A DNA stretch of 64,000 nucleotides from Flavobacterium fluviatile (GTDB lineage Bacteria; Bacteroidota; Bacteroidia; Flavobacteriales; Flavobacteriaceae), in the NCBI RefSeq assembly GCF_010645065.1, contig NZ_JAADZW010000001.1:124001-188000 (forward strand), read 5' to 3'. The notes under the pieces are model-generated. The model was not told the origin of the DNA, did not search any database, and worked only from the letters and a program-made list of their open reading frames with translations. Positions 1 to 8,802 of this stretch are shown here, piece by piece. Made by a program: the position numbers and the translations under genes. How positions within the stretch are numbered: position 1 is the stretch's first letter; the number at the start of each line of letters is the position of its first letter.

Positions 1-1
1 T

Positions 2-1198
2 TATTTTTATTCGACCTCTATTTACCGTGGTATTGATTATTCGTTTGGCCCATCTTCTTTAAGTGGTGGTGCTATACAAACTTCCATTGGAAATACCGAT
101 GTAAAATGGGAAACCTCTCAACAAAATAATATTGGTTTTGATCTGGCTTTCTTAAAAAGCAAATTAACAATTACAGGGGAATATTATAGGACAAATAAAG
201 AGGATATGTTATTTAATCTTACATTACCTCCTTCTGTAGGGTTGGATGATACTTCTAGTGGTTTTTTACCAAATTCAACGCGACCACTATACAATTCTAA
301 TCAAGTAGTTTTGAATATTGGAAATATGGTTAATAGTGGATATGAGCTTGCGATCGGTTATCGAGACAATATTGGTAAATTAAAATATAGAATGAACGGT
401 ACTTTTAGTACGAACGAAAACAAAGTAACTAAAATTATTGATGGTTTAGACAAGCCTATTCTAACTAATGATTCAGGTATAATTCCGGGTCCAGCGAATG
501 CATTAACACAAATTACGGCTATTGCAAAGGGTTATGAGGCTGGAGCATTCTTTGTATTTACTACAGATGGAATTGTAGATACACCAGAAAAATTGGCAGC
601 TTATAAAAAATTAGATCCAAATGCACAGATGGGAGACTTAATTTATAAAGATAATGATGGTGACGGAACTGTGCGTTCTTCTGGAGATAGAGTTTATGCA
701 GGAAGTGGTCTTCCAAAGTACGAAATAGGATACAGTTTAAATCTTGATTACCGTAATTTTGACTTTTCAATGAACATTTATTCAGCAATTGGTCATGAAA
801 TTGTAAATGGAGCTAGAGCTACAGCTTTAGGGTACGGAAGAGGACAAGAACTATTAGATAGTTACTCCGATGTAAATCCAACAGGATCGCTTCCAGCATA
901 TAGAGGAATATATTCTGCACATCCAAATTATACTCCAAATACCGATTTGTATATCGAAGACGGTTCTTATATGAGAATCCGTAATTTAACCTTAGGGTAT
1001 AGTTTATCTAAAAAAGTGACTTCGGCGATGGGAATAGACCGCTTCAGGCTTTACTTTACAGGGCAAAACCTATTCACCTTTACTAAATATACAGGTTATG
1101 ATCCTGAAGTTGGAGGAAATGTAAATTCAAGAGGATTAGATAAAGGGAATTATCCATTATCAAAAATGTACTCGTTGGGATTAAACTTTAATTTTTAA
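2..1198 (+). CDS. SusC/RagA-type TonB-linked outer membrane receptor, 5'-truncated by the window edge
   Basis: The frame is open from base 2, so only the C-terminal ~398 residues of a normally ~1000-residue receptor are present. What remains looks like outer-membrane beta-barrel strands (alternating aromatic and polar residues, SKLTITGEYYRT, YMRIRNLTLGYSLS) and ends in the SLGLNFNF type of C-terminal strand that BamA recognises. In SusC-family proteins the barrel imports oligosaccharides under TonB power and is capped by a SusD lipoprotein. The SusD gene begins 3 bases after the stop, which supports the assignment and an operon. The plug domain and the TonB box lie upstream of the window. Confidence 0.93.
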   Translation, partial: YFYSTSIYRGIDYSFGPSSLSGGAIQTSIGNTDVKWETSQQNNIGFDLAFLKSKLTITGEYYRTNKEDMLFNLTLPPSVGLDDTSSGFLPNSTRPLYNSNQVVLNIGNMVNSGYELAIGYRDNIGKLKYRMNGTFSTNENKVTKIIDGLDKPILTNDSGIIPGPANALTQITAIAKGYEAGAFFVFTTDGIVDTPEKLAAYKKLDPNAQMGDLIYKDNDGDGTVRSSGDRVYAGSGLPKYEIGYSLNLDYRNFDFSMNIYSAIGHEIVNGARATALGYGRGQELLDSYSDVNPTGSLPAYRGIYSAHPNYTPNTDLYIEDGSYMRIRNLTLGYSLSKKVTSAMGIDRFRLYFTGQNLFTFTKYTGYDPEVGGNVNSRGLDKGNYPLSKMYSLGLNFNF

Positions 1199-1201
1199 TT
1201 T

Positions 1202-2989
1202 ATGATTATGAAACGATTTATTTATAAATATACTTCAATAGTTTTGGCTGTCGGGTTTTTGAATTCCTGTAGTCCAGATTTAACAGAAACAAACCCAAAT
1301 TATACCGATTCAAGTAATTATTGGAATAATTTGACAGAAACAAACAAAGGGCTTACGTCGGCATACGCTACATTATTATCACAGTTTGTGCTCAATATGA
1401 GAGAAGAGGCTGTACGTTCTGATATGGGTTGGTACTCTACAGTACGACCTACACCTTTTCCAACCACAGATTTAGGGTACACATTTTGGTATCAAACCTA
1501 TGGTAATGATAATCAGTTTATTGAGCGTCATTGGGCAGCTTGCTACAGAGGAACCTTTAGAGCCAATCAAGTTATTGAGGCATTAGAAAAAATTAAGGCT
1601 TCGTCTGACAATGAAAAATGGACACAACAAATGGCAGAAGCACGTTTTTTAAGAGGTCTTTTCCATTTTTACTTGCATACCTCTTTTAACAAAGGAAGAA
1701 TAATTATTGATGATCATACGCCTGTTACAAATGAAGATTTTTTTAGATCAACTTCTTCCTCCGATGCTGTTTTAGCCTTTTTTAGAGCAGATCTTAAGTA
1801 CGCCTATGACAATTTACCACCAACAAGAACTCCCGAAGAGTTGGGAAGGGCTACCAAAGGTGCTGCTGCTACACTTTTAGGAACTAGTTATTTGTACCAA
1901 GAAGAATATGAAGCTGCTAAAGTTTACCTAAATGATGTCATTACCAATTCTGCTTACAAATATTCTCTTGTAACGGATATGAGTAAATTATTTACTACAG
2001 CGGGTGAGTTTAATGCCGAATCTATTTTTGAGATAAATTTTGACGCCAAGCTGCGTCCCGATTTAGGACAGTTTGATGAGGAAATTTTAACAACAAGAGC
2101 GGCATTTTTGTGTTTTTCTCAAAATCTTTGTGTAACTCCACCGGCTTGGGTAGCGTATGCGTACAAAACAGAACCTATGGATCCTAAAGATTCTAGAAAT
2201 CATTTAGTACCTACTAACCTTACGTCTCCATTGCGTAATGTTCCTTTAAGAGCTTCTGCAATGATCACTTTACCAGAAGATTTACAAACTCCTGTTTATT
2301 TAGCACCTAACGTACTCGAAGCAAATCCTGCATTGCCAATGGGTGCAGTAAATGCTACAGCTAGTATTAGAATTTTTGGTTTTTACAAGAAATATACCAA
2401 CCACGATCTTTATACTGGCGAAGGTGCTAATCCTGATGGTGCGCAGAAATCTTCTAAAAATATTACTTTGAATAGGTTGGCGGAAGTTTATTTGATGCAA
2501 GCGGAATGTTATGCCAAAACAGGTAATGTTCAAGGAGCTTTAGATCTAATTAATAAAGTACGTGCCCGCTGGGGATTAGTTTTATATGGTACTTCTGGTG
2601 AATACGGCTCAGCACGTACCTACGATGGAATTGCCTATACCGCCGACATGGTAATGAATAAATTAATGTATGTTGATCGTCCGTTAGAGTTGTCTTTGGA
2701 AGGGCATGCTTTACGTTTTACAGATTTACGAAGATGGGGAATTGTAAAATCAAATTTTGAACGATTAGCAACGGATAATTATTATGCTGAAGATTACAAG
2801 TTTGTAAATTCAAAAGGAACTACGATTACCAAATATAGAATTTCGGTTGTAAAAACTCCAGGGACAATGCCAAGTTCATTAGTTCCAAATGAATTTGCGA
2901 TCCCTGCTCAAAATTTTGTAGAAGGTGTTAGTGAATATTTACCAATACCAAGTAACGAGGTGGCAAGAAATCCGAATCTAACTAAATAA
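1202..2989 (+). CDS. SusD/RagB family glycan-binding lipoprotein
   Basis: This is a 595-residue surface lipoprotein. The signal peptide ends in a lipobox, with Cys23 (LNSC) as the lipidated residue. The second Met (base 1208) is an equally good start and gives a more typical signal peptide. The body is rich in alpha-helical TPR-like sequence (AEARFLRGLFHFYL, LAEVYLMQAECYAKTGN), and the C-terminal motif around LSLEGHALRFTDLRRWG is typical of SusD/RagB. SusD binds glycan at the cell surface and closes over the SusC barrel encoded just upstream. Length fits the family. The ligand cannot be read from the sequence, but the nearby GH16 and sulfatases suggest a sulfated galactan. Confidence 0.95.
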   Translation: MIMKRFIYKYTSIVLAVGFLNSCSPDLTETNPNYTDSSNYWNNLTETNKGLTSAYATLLSQFVLNMREEAVRSDMGWYSTVRPTPFPTTDLGYTFWYQTYGNDNQFIERHWAACYRGTFRANQVIEALEKIKASSDNEKWTQQMAEARFLRGLFHFYLHTSFNKGRIIIDDHTPVTNEDFFRSTSSSDAVLAFFRADLKYAYDNLPPTRTPEELGRATKGAAATLLGTSYLYQEEYEAAKVYLNDVITNSAYKYSLVTDMSKLFTTAGEFNAESIFEINFDAKLRPDLGQFDEEILTTRAAFLCFSQNLCVTPPAWVAYAYKTEPMDPKDSRNHLVPTNLTSPLRNVPLRASAMITLPEDLQTPVYLAPNVLEANPALPMGAVNATASIRIFGFYKKYTNHDLYTGEGANPDGAQKSSKNITLNRLAEVYLMQAECYAKTGNVQGALDLINKVRARWGLVLYGTSGEYGSARTYDGIAYTADMVMNKLMYVDRPLELSLEGHALRFTDLRRWGIVKSNFERLATDNYYAEDYKFVNSKGTTITKYRISVVKTPGTMPSSLVPNEFAIPAQNFVEGVSEYLPIPSNEVARNPNLTK

Positions 2990-3006
2990 TTTAAAAATAG
3001 TAAAAA

Positions 3007-3486
3007 ATGAAAAAAATAATAATTATAGTTTTATTCATAGGCGTGTGGTGTACTAGTTGCCAACCCGATGATATTCCGGTTCCTACTTATTCGGATGTAA
3101 CATGGTACGGTAGTGCTCCACTAAAAGCCAATGTTAATACCAATATTGCTGCGGGTAAAGTAATTTCAATTTATGATTTGTCGCAAGGTGCCTTATCTCA
3201 TGAGTGGGAAATAAAAGAAGGAAGTTATTTTTTGAAAGATGGTTTTAAAAATGTTTCTGTCGCTCCTTATCCCGATTTGACGGAGTTTATAGATGATTCT
3301 AAAGGACTAGTTACCGATGATAAAACAGTTTTTGTTTATTTTCCAGTTGTTGGAACGTATACGGTTACCTTGCGAAATACTTTCAGAGAAAAAGTAGTTT
3401 ACAACGGAACAGTTCCTATTGAAGCTGTGCAGCAACCCGACGGCACATGGTTGTTTGAACAGTCCTTTACAATAGTAGTTTTTTAG
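3007..3486 (+). CDS. PUL-associated small lipoprotein, possibly PKD-like
   Basis: This 159-residue protein has a lipoprotein signal peptide with the lipid-bearing residue at Cys18 (CTSC). The mature part is predicted beta-rich, with a stretch (FVYFPVVGTYTVTLRNTF) that resembles the core strand of PKD or Ig-like domains. It starts 17 bases after susD and ends at a strong terminator, so it is the last gene of the susC-susD transcript. Small lipoproteins in this position often act as surface glycan-binding proteins. That role is inferred from position only. Confidence 0.8.
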   Translation: MKKIIIIVLFIGVWCTSCQPDDIPVPTYSDVTWYGSAPLKANVNTNIAAGKVISIYDLSQGALSHEWEIKEGSYFLKDGFKNVSVAPYPDLTEFIDDSKGLVTDDKTVFVYFPVVGTYTVTLRNTFREKVVYNGTVPIEAVQQPDGTWLFEQSFTIVVF

Positions 3487-3509
3487 TAAAATATATTCAT
3501 TATTATAAA

Positions 3510-3556
3510 GGTTTGCAGTCGAGCGTATTATGCGTGAGACTGCAACCTTTTTTTTG
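3510..3556 (+). terminator. Rho-independent terminator of the susC-susD operon
   Basis: The arms GGTTTGCAGTC (3510-3520) and GACTGCAACC (3538-3547) pair with one bulged T and are followed by a run of T. It lies 24 bases after the lipoprotein stop. Confidence 0.85.
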
Positions 3557-3829
3557 TTTTAAATTTTCATATCCTGCATTTTATTACAACATTATTATAT
3601 GAAAATATCAATGAATAGGAGTACTTTGATTTGACATTAAAATTCTTGGGAAAACATATTTAACGTCTCGACCATGATTGTTCAAACACCTTTTTAATTA
3701 AAATCTTAAAATGTGATTTTTGAGATCAAATCAATTGCTTGATATTTTTATTGCAGCATGATCTTAAGATAATTTTTCATGTTTTTTGCTCTTAATTAGA
3801 GTTCAAAACAATAAATTACTATTTAAAAT

Positions 3830-3863
3830 ATAAAAAAAACTCGCTCTGTTTGTAGAGCGAGTT
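3830..3863 (-). terminator. Terminator of the T9SS-sorted protein gene
   Basis: A perfect 10-bp stem, AACTCGCTCT/AGAGCGAGTT (3838-3847 and 3854-3863), has a 6-base loop. On the minus strand it is followed by a T-run (the A-run at 3832-3839 on the plus strand), so it serves the minus-strand gene ending at 3903. The rest of 3557-3829 is AT-rich with no gene seen. Confidence 0.85.
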
Positions 3864-3902
3864 AAATTAAAAGCAGCTGTTTTTCTGGTCTAAAAAGTGA
3901 TA

Positions 3903-4910
3903 TTAATTTTTTATGAATTTTCTAGTAGAAACACCATTTTTAGAAGTCAATTTGGCAAAATAAACACCCCCGCTTAACGAGGATACATTCATTTGATTGC
4001 TTTCGTTCTTTTGGATTAAAACCAATTTCCCTAAAATATTAAATATTTCTACCTTTTCTAAAGGCTCCTCAGTAGAAACAAACAAGGTCTCATGTACAGG
4101 ATTTGGAAACATTGTAAACTCAAAAGCATTATACTTTGCTGTTCCTAGCGAAGGGTTGTTCGTAGTACCAAATTCTATTTTGTTTACGAAAATATTATTG
4201 ATGTTATAATCTGTACCTGCCATTCCTTGAAAAGGGTTAAAGGTGTAGAAGAATAAATAAGCACCAGTGCTACCAGTTAAAGCACTATAAATAGTAGTAT
4301 TAATACCAATTGAAGAACCAACAGCAGAAGTTTCGTTGGATGCCAAGTTTTTTAATCTTGATTTAACAACGGTGGATGCTGCATCTGTCCCTATGGTAAT
4401 TTCCATCAGTACTTCGTACACATCTTTAGCGGCCTGACTAATGGCGGGATTAGTACTAAATCCTCCAGCTCCTTGATAGCCTAAAGACACTTCATTTCCC
4501 GCTGCATTTGATGATTTAAGAATAACACCATCTCTGTTCGTATTGTTGGAACCCGTTACAGCGTTTGTAGCTTGAAAGGCCATTAAAACAAACGATTCTG
4601 CCTCCATAAAAGCTTCTGAATTTTGACCTAATTGTATTTGTGCTTTAACGCTAACGATTTGGCCTACTGCAGCATTTTTTATGGCTGTATTTAAAGAAGC
4701 TACTTTGTAATTGGCTTTTAATATTCCGATACGGTTATTACTACCGTTTGCATACCACGATTGGGAATTCCAATCAGCATGATTATTTAGATCGGTTTGT
4801 ACATTTGCTTCATCATAACTAGGATCAGTAAAGTCTATGGTCGTGATTTGCGCGTTAGCAAGAGTTGAAAAAGCGATAAACGCTAGTAAACTAAGATAAT
4901 TTTTTTTCAT
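3903..4910 (-). CDS. T9SS-sorted secreted protein of unknown function
   Basis: This 335-residue protein has a signal peptide (about residues 1-20, ending ANA) and a C-terminal type IX sorting domain of about 70 residues (FPNPVHETLFVSTEE ... GGVYFAKLTSKNG ... KFIKN). The central ~240 residues are rich in Asn, Ser, Thr and Ala with predicted beta structure (IDFTDPSY, DWNSQSWYANGS), as in lectin-like or carbohydrate-binding jelly-roll modules. I see no catalytic motif. It is transcribed toward the susC-susD operon and away from the VOC/GH16 genes. By context it may bind or attack the same polysaccharide at the cell surface. Confidence 0.85.
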   Translation of the reverse strand: MKKNYLSLLAFIAFSTLANAQITTIDFTDPSYDEANVQTDLNNHADWNSQSWYANGSNNRIGILKANYKVASLNTAIKNAAVGQIVSVKAQIQLGQNSEAFMEAESFVLMAFQATNAVTGSNNTNRDGVILKSSNAAGNEVSLGYQGAGGFSTNPAISQAAKDVYEVLMEITIGTDAASTVVKSRLKNLASNETSAVGSSIGINTTIYSALTGSTGAYLFFYTFNPFQGMAGTDYNINNIFVNKIEFGTTNNPSLGTAKYNAFEFTMFPNPVHETLFVSTEEPLEKVEIFNILGKLVLIQKNESNQMNVSSLSGGVYFAKLTSKNGVSTRKFIKN

Positions 4911-5376
4911 AATTTATTGTTTTTTTATTTGTTTATGCTAATTTAAGGCATGCTTATATCGACATATTACTATAAATTACCCTTGACCTTGTTTATTTTA
5001 ACATGTTTGATATTTTTAAGCTGATTTTTTATTTAAAAAGTATTTTTAAAAGCAAATTTTATATTTATTGAAATTATAAACTTATAAGATATTAATGCTT
5101 GTTCATTAAGATAGTTAATAGGTATACAATAACTAGTTCGTTATTTAAGGAATGAATAATTATTAGTTTTTAATTATTCATGCTAAAAAATTATTGCATG
5201 AGTATTTTTGATGCAATTGTAATTTGATTTGGTGCTAGATTAGCGTTTTTTAAGAAATTATGTTAAGATAATGTATGCGGAAGGTAAGATGTATCTGGTA
5301 GTTAAGGAAAGTTTTAGTTTCTTTTGTAATGCTATTAGCTATAAAAAAAGTGAAGCGAAATTTAAATTAATTATTT
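4911..5376. promoter_or_regulatory. Divergent intergenic region with an 11-bp palindrome
   Basis: This 466-base AT-rich gap separates the minus-strand T9SS gene from the plus-strand VOC/GH16 genes, so it should hold both promoters. A perfect inverted repeat, ATGAATAATTA (5152-5162) and TAATTATTCAT (5171-5181), has an 8-base spacer and no T-run after it, so it is a possible operator. No clear -33/-7 pair was found. Confidence 0.4.
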
Positions 5377-5697
5377 ATGAACTACACATTTAGTCATATA
5401 GGGATTCCTACTACGGAGGAAAAAGAATGGGATGGCTTTTACGAAGCAGGCAAAATTCATTTTACTGATTTTGCCAAAGATCAATACGGTATAGAATGGG
5501 TTAAGTTTGATGCAGATAGTCCCATGCCCGAACTGTTGCGTACTATACCGCACGTCGCATATATTGTAAACAATATAAACGATGCATTGCTAGATAAAGA
5601 ACTTTTGGTTCCTGTTTTTTCACCCTCAGAAGGTGTTAAAGTTGCCTTTATAACTCATAATGGCGCACCAGTCGAGTTTATGGAAGTCGCCATGTAA
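5377..5697 (+). CDS. VOC (glyoxalase-like fold) family protein
   Basis: This 106-residue protein has no signal peptide. The N-terminal strand MNYTFSHIGIPT and the C-terminal GAPVEFMEV carry the paired His and Glu positions typical of the vicinal-oxygen-chelate fold, and PHVAYIVNNINDAL is the usual central strand and helix. It is only 12 bases before the GH16 gene, so the two are probably co-transcribed. VOC-fold proteins in polysaccharide loci have been proposed to act on released sugars. The substrate here is unknown. Confidence 0.7.
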   Translation: MNYTFSHIGIPTTEEKEWDGFYEAGKIHFTDFAKDQYGIEWVKFDADSPMPELLRTIPHVAYIVNNINDALLDKELLVPVFSPSEGVKVAFITHNGAPVEFMEVAM

Positions 5698-5709
5698 ACA
5701 CTTATTAAT

Positions 5710-6699
5710 ATGAATTTATACAAAAATAAGAACTTCTTTTTGTTGACTTTTAGCATATGTTCATGGAGTTTGATACTAAATGGTCAGACAAAACTGGATA
5801 GAAAAGTGATTCCTTTTTCTGATCCTACGAACAAAGGAAATTGGGTACTAAATACAGCGGTTAGTGACGAATTTGATGAAGCAAAGCTAGACGAAAACCG
5901 TTGGTATGTTGTTGGAAAATTCGAAAACGGAAAACCAGTTTACAAACATCCCGATTATCCTAATAAAAAGGTATGGATTGGTAGAGCTCCTTCTCAGTTT
6001 TCGGGAAATAATTACCGTTTAGAAGATGGAAAATTAATCTTAGAGACCAAATGGGAACCCAATTTTCCATTTAGTGAAGAACTAGGTAAACCGTGGGGAA
6101 AGGATGAAACGAAAAACAAATTCGAAAATATTACTACGGCTTGCCTGATAGGTAGAAAATTTTTTAAGTACGGATACATGGAAATCAAAAGTAAAGCAGC
6201 TGATGCGGAAATTACAAGTGCTTTTTGGGCCATGGGTACAGGTGTAGAGTTGGATATATTTGAACATTTTGGAGATCATCGTCAGAAAACAAAATTAGAT
6301 CTGGATCGTGAATTATGGTGGTCAATTCACGATTGGACACTTAAGAAAGCCAATAATAGCGTCTATACCGAACATCATGATTTAGGTTTTCGAGTTGCAG
6401 ATGAATTTCATATTTATGGAATGGAATGGGATGAGAATGGAATCAAATATTTTGTTGATGGAAAATTGTTTAGTGAAGCATCAAAGGTGAAGATCAATAA
6501 ATGGGCAAAATCAAAAGGTTTTGATGAAGGCTATGTAGTAACCAAGCCTTTATCCATTTGGTTGGATCAGGAAACTTTCCCTTGGCATGGTGTTCCAGAC
6601 TCCAAAGAAGATTTAGAACTGAACAGTCCATCTGGAAAAAAAGATGATGGAATAGTCGATTTTGAAATTGAGTATGTACGTGTATGGCAAAAAAAATAA
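5710..6699 (+). CDS. GH16 family endo-hydrolase, beta-agarase or beta-porphyranase-like
   Basis: This 329-residue secreted enzyme has an N-terminal signal peptide (about residues 1-26). The GH16 active-site signature ExDxxE is at residues 180-185 (ELDIFE), giving nucleophile Glu180, assisting Asp182 and acid/base Glu185. The segment VWIGRAPSQFSGNNYRLEDG near residue 88 and the closing VDFEIEYVRVWQ strand are typical of agarase, porphyranase and kappa-carrageenase members of this clan. It would cleave internal beta-1,4 bonds in a marine galactan. Neighbouring sulfatases favour a sulfated substrate such as porphyran or carrageenan, but the exact specificity cannot be decided from these motifs. 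Confidence 0.9.
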   Translation: MNLYKNKNFFLLTFSICSWSLILNGQTKLDRKVIPFSDPTNKGNWVLNTAVSDEFDEAKLDENRWYVVGKFENGKPVYKHPDYPNKKVWIGRAPSQFSGNNYRLEDGKLILETKWEPNFPFSEELGKPWGKDETKNKFENITTACLIGRKFFKYGYMEIKSKAADAEITSAFWAMGTGVELDIFEHFGDHRQKTKLDLDRELWWSIHDWTLKKANNSVYTEHHDLGFRVADEFHIYGMEWDENGIKYFVDGKLFSEASKVKINKWAKSKGFDEGYVVTKPLSIWLDQETFPWHGVPDSKEDLELNSPSGKKDDGIVDFEIEYVRVWQKK

Positions 6700-6740
6700 A
6701 AATAAAAACTATTTAACTAAACCCTAAAATTTACTGAATT

Positions 6741-7100
6741 ATGAAAAAAATATTTTTGGCGTTTGCGATTTTGATTGGAGTTGCAAATTCTTATTCGCAA
6801 AATGTGCCAGCAAATCAACAAAAAAAAGTGAGCTATTTTGTTAAAGCAGCGACAGATGAATTCGATTTAAATCGAAGCCAACAGAAAAAATTATTAAAAG
6901 CAAGAGAAGATTATATTAATAAATATATCAACTTAATGCAGGATTATAAAAAGAACGCTGTTTCAGAAGAGTACAAGAATACACAACAAAATGAGTTAAG
7001 CAAAATATTTGTCCAAGAATTAACCGAGATTTCCAAGAGGCAACCTGGTGAAATTCAGCTTTTCTTGGATCGAATGAGAGAAGAACTTAAAAATGTTTAA
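6741..7100 (+). CDS. Small secreted helical protein
   Basis: This 119-residue protein has a clear signal peptide (about 1-19, ending SYSQ). The mature part is highly charged and predicted helical (FDLNRSQQKKLLKAREDYINKY). It lies 41 bases after the GH16 gene and 93 bases before the first sulfatase, in the same direction. Its charged periplasmic helices recall Spy/CpxP-type chaperone-like proteins, but I do not recognise a family and assign no function. Confidence 0.7.
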   Translation: MKKIFLAFAILIGVANSYSQNVPANQQKKVSYFVKAATDEFDLNRSQQKKLLKAREDYINKYINLMQDYKKNAVSEEYKNTQQNELSKIFVQELTEISKRQPGEIQLFLDRMREELKNV

Positions 7101-7193
7101 ATCTAAATATAGCTTCATAAATACCGCTTTCGTTCAAAATATAGAAACATCTTGATGGAATGATCGCTATAATTAGTAAAGAAAATAAATTAT

Positions 7194-8660
7194 ATGTATA
7201 AAAAAGCCAATGTGATGAGGAAACTTTTTCCAGCAATCTTATTGCTTGGAACTGTCACAGGATTTTCTCAGATTGATAAAAGCAATAAAACCAGACCTAA
7301 TATACTGGTGATTTTATGTGACGACTTAGGCTACGCAGATGTCGGGTTTAATGGCGCAACAGACATTATAACTCCAGAACTGGATAAATTAGCCAAAGAA
7401 GGAACTATTTTTTCTTCTGCTTATGTAGCTCACCCATTTTGTGGTCCAAGTAGAGCTGCTTTGTTAACGGGTAGATACCCACATGAATTTGGTTCACAGT
7501 TTAATTTGCCTGCAAACAGCGAGAAAAGTGTGGGCGAGGGAATTCCCTTGAGCGAAACCTTCATGAGTAAAGTTTTGCAAGAATCAGGATATTATACAGG
7601 AGCCATTGGAAAATGGCATTTAGGTGCCGTTCCTGCATTTCACCCTAACAAAAGAGGATTTGATGATTTTTTTGGTTTTCTAGGAGGGGGGCATAACTAT
7701 ATTCCAAGTGATTATAGAGCAAAATATGATAAGCAAATTGCAGCTGGCAATAAAAACATTTGGGATTATTTGACTCCCTTAGAGCATAATGGTAAAGATA
7801 TGTATGAAACAGAATATATAACTGATGCTTTTTCCCGAGAGGCAGTTCGATTTGTTGGAGAAGCATCTAAGAAAGGAACGCCATTTTTCCTTTATTTAGC
7901 CTATAATGCACCACACACACCTTTAGAAGCAAAGAAAGAAGATCTTAAAATGTTTGAATCAATTCAAGATAAAGACCGTCGTGCTTATGCAGCTATGGTA
8001 TACGCAGTTGATAGAGGTGTTGGTAAAATTGTAGCAGCACTTAAAGCTAATAAACAATACGAGAATACGTTGATTATTTTTTTGAGTGACAATGGTGGTA
8101 GAAGTGACAAAGGAGCCAATAACTTTCCACTGCAGGGAGATAAAGGCGATGTTCTTGAAGGTGGTTTTAGAGTGCCAATGTTCTTTCATTGGCCGAATCA
8201 TGTGCCCGCTGGAAAACGTTTTGACTACAATGTTAGCTCACTAGATTTTTATCCAACCTTTACCAATTTAGCGAAAGCAAAAATACCAAACGACAAAAAG
8301 ATTGAGGGAAAAGATATTCTAAATGATGTAATTACGAATAATAATCCACGTAAAGGTGAAATGATTTTTGCAATGCGTCACCGAGCAGGCTTCTCAGATG
8401 TAGGAATTCGTTTAGACCAATGGAAAGCAGTAAAAGCCAAAAAAGCACCTTGGAAACTTTATAATATAACAGAAGATATAGGTGAAACTACCGATTTAAG
8501 TAAACAATATCCAGAAGAACTCAAGGAGATGGTTGAAGGCGCTAAAAGGTGGAGCAAAGAACATTCAGAACCAAAATGGTTTGATCCTGAAAGTTTAAGA
8601 GAAATTTGGAGTGACCAACATATGGACCAATTTCCAGGTGTTTTTAATTTATCAAAATAA
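7194..8660 (+). CDS. S1-type formylglycine-dependent sulfatase
   Basis: This 488-residue exported arylsulfatase-like enzyme removes sulfate esters from saccharides. The catalytic signature C-x-P-S-R is present as Cys83-Gly-Pro-Ser-Arg87 followed by AALLTGRYP, and Cys83 is the residue converted to formylglycine. Metal-binding Asp43-Asp44 sit in ILVILCDDLGYADVG, and the C-terminal metal site is in LSDNGG. Met8 (base 7215) gives a cleaner signal peptide (RKLFPAILLLGTVTGFSQ) and may be the real start. It has no T9SS tail, so it is probably periplasmic. The FGE needed to activate it is encoded at 11385. Confidence 0.95.
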   Translation: MYKKANVMRKLFPAILLLGTVTGFSQIDKSNKTRPNILVILCDDLGYADVGFNGATDIITPELDKLAKEGTIFSSAYVAHPFCGPSRAALLTGRYPHEFGSQFNLPANSEKSVGEGIPLSETFMSKVLQESGYYTGAIGKWHLGAVPAFHPNKRGFDDFFGFLGGGHNYIPSDYRAKYDKQIAAGNKNIWDYLTPLEHNGKDMYETEYITDAFSREAVRFVGEASKKGTPFFLYLAYNAPHTPLEAKKEDLKMFESIQDKDRRAYAAMVYAVDRGVGKIVAALKANKQYENTLIIFLSDNGGRSDKGANNFPLQGDKGDVLEGGFRVPMFFHWPNHVPAGKRFDYNVSSLDFYPTFTNLAKAKIPNDKKIEGKDILNDVITNNNPRKGEMIFAMRHRAGFSDVGIRLDQWKAVKAKKAPWKLYNITEDIGETTDLSKQYPEELKEMVEGAKRWSKEHSEPKWFDPESLREIWSDQHMDQFPGVFNLSK

Positions 8661-8679
8661 CCTATTTTATAAATAATTT

Positions 8680-8714
8680 GAGGCTGTAATTTAAGAGATT
8701 AAAGCCTCTTTTTG
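8680..8714 (+). terminator. Terminator after the first sulfatase
   Basis: GAGGCT (8680-8685) pairs with AGCCTC (8703-8708), with extra pairing inside the loop, followed by a T-run. The second sulfatase may therefore have its own promoter. Confidence 0.7.
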
Positions 8715-8802
8715 TTTTGGTTATAATTGTGTTAACAACAGGTAATTTCTAGCTAATAGTTTTTGTAGCAGTAGTATATATTTGAAAAAAAATCAGATAA
8801 AA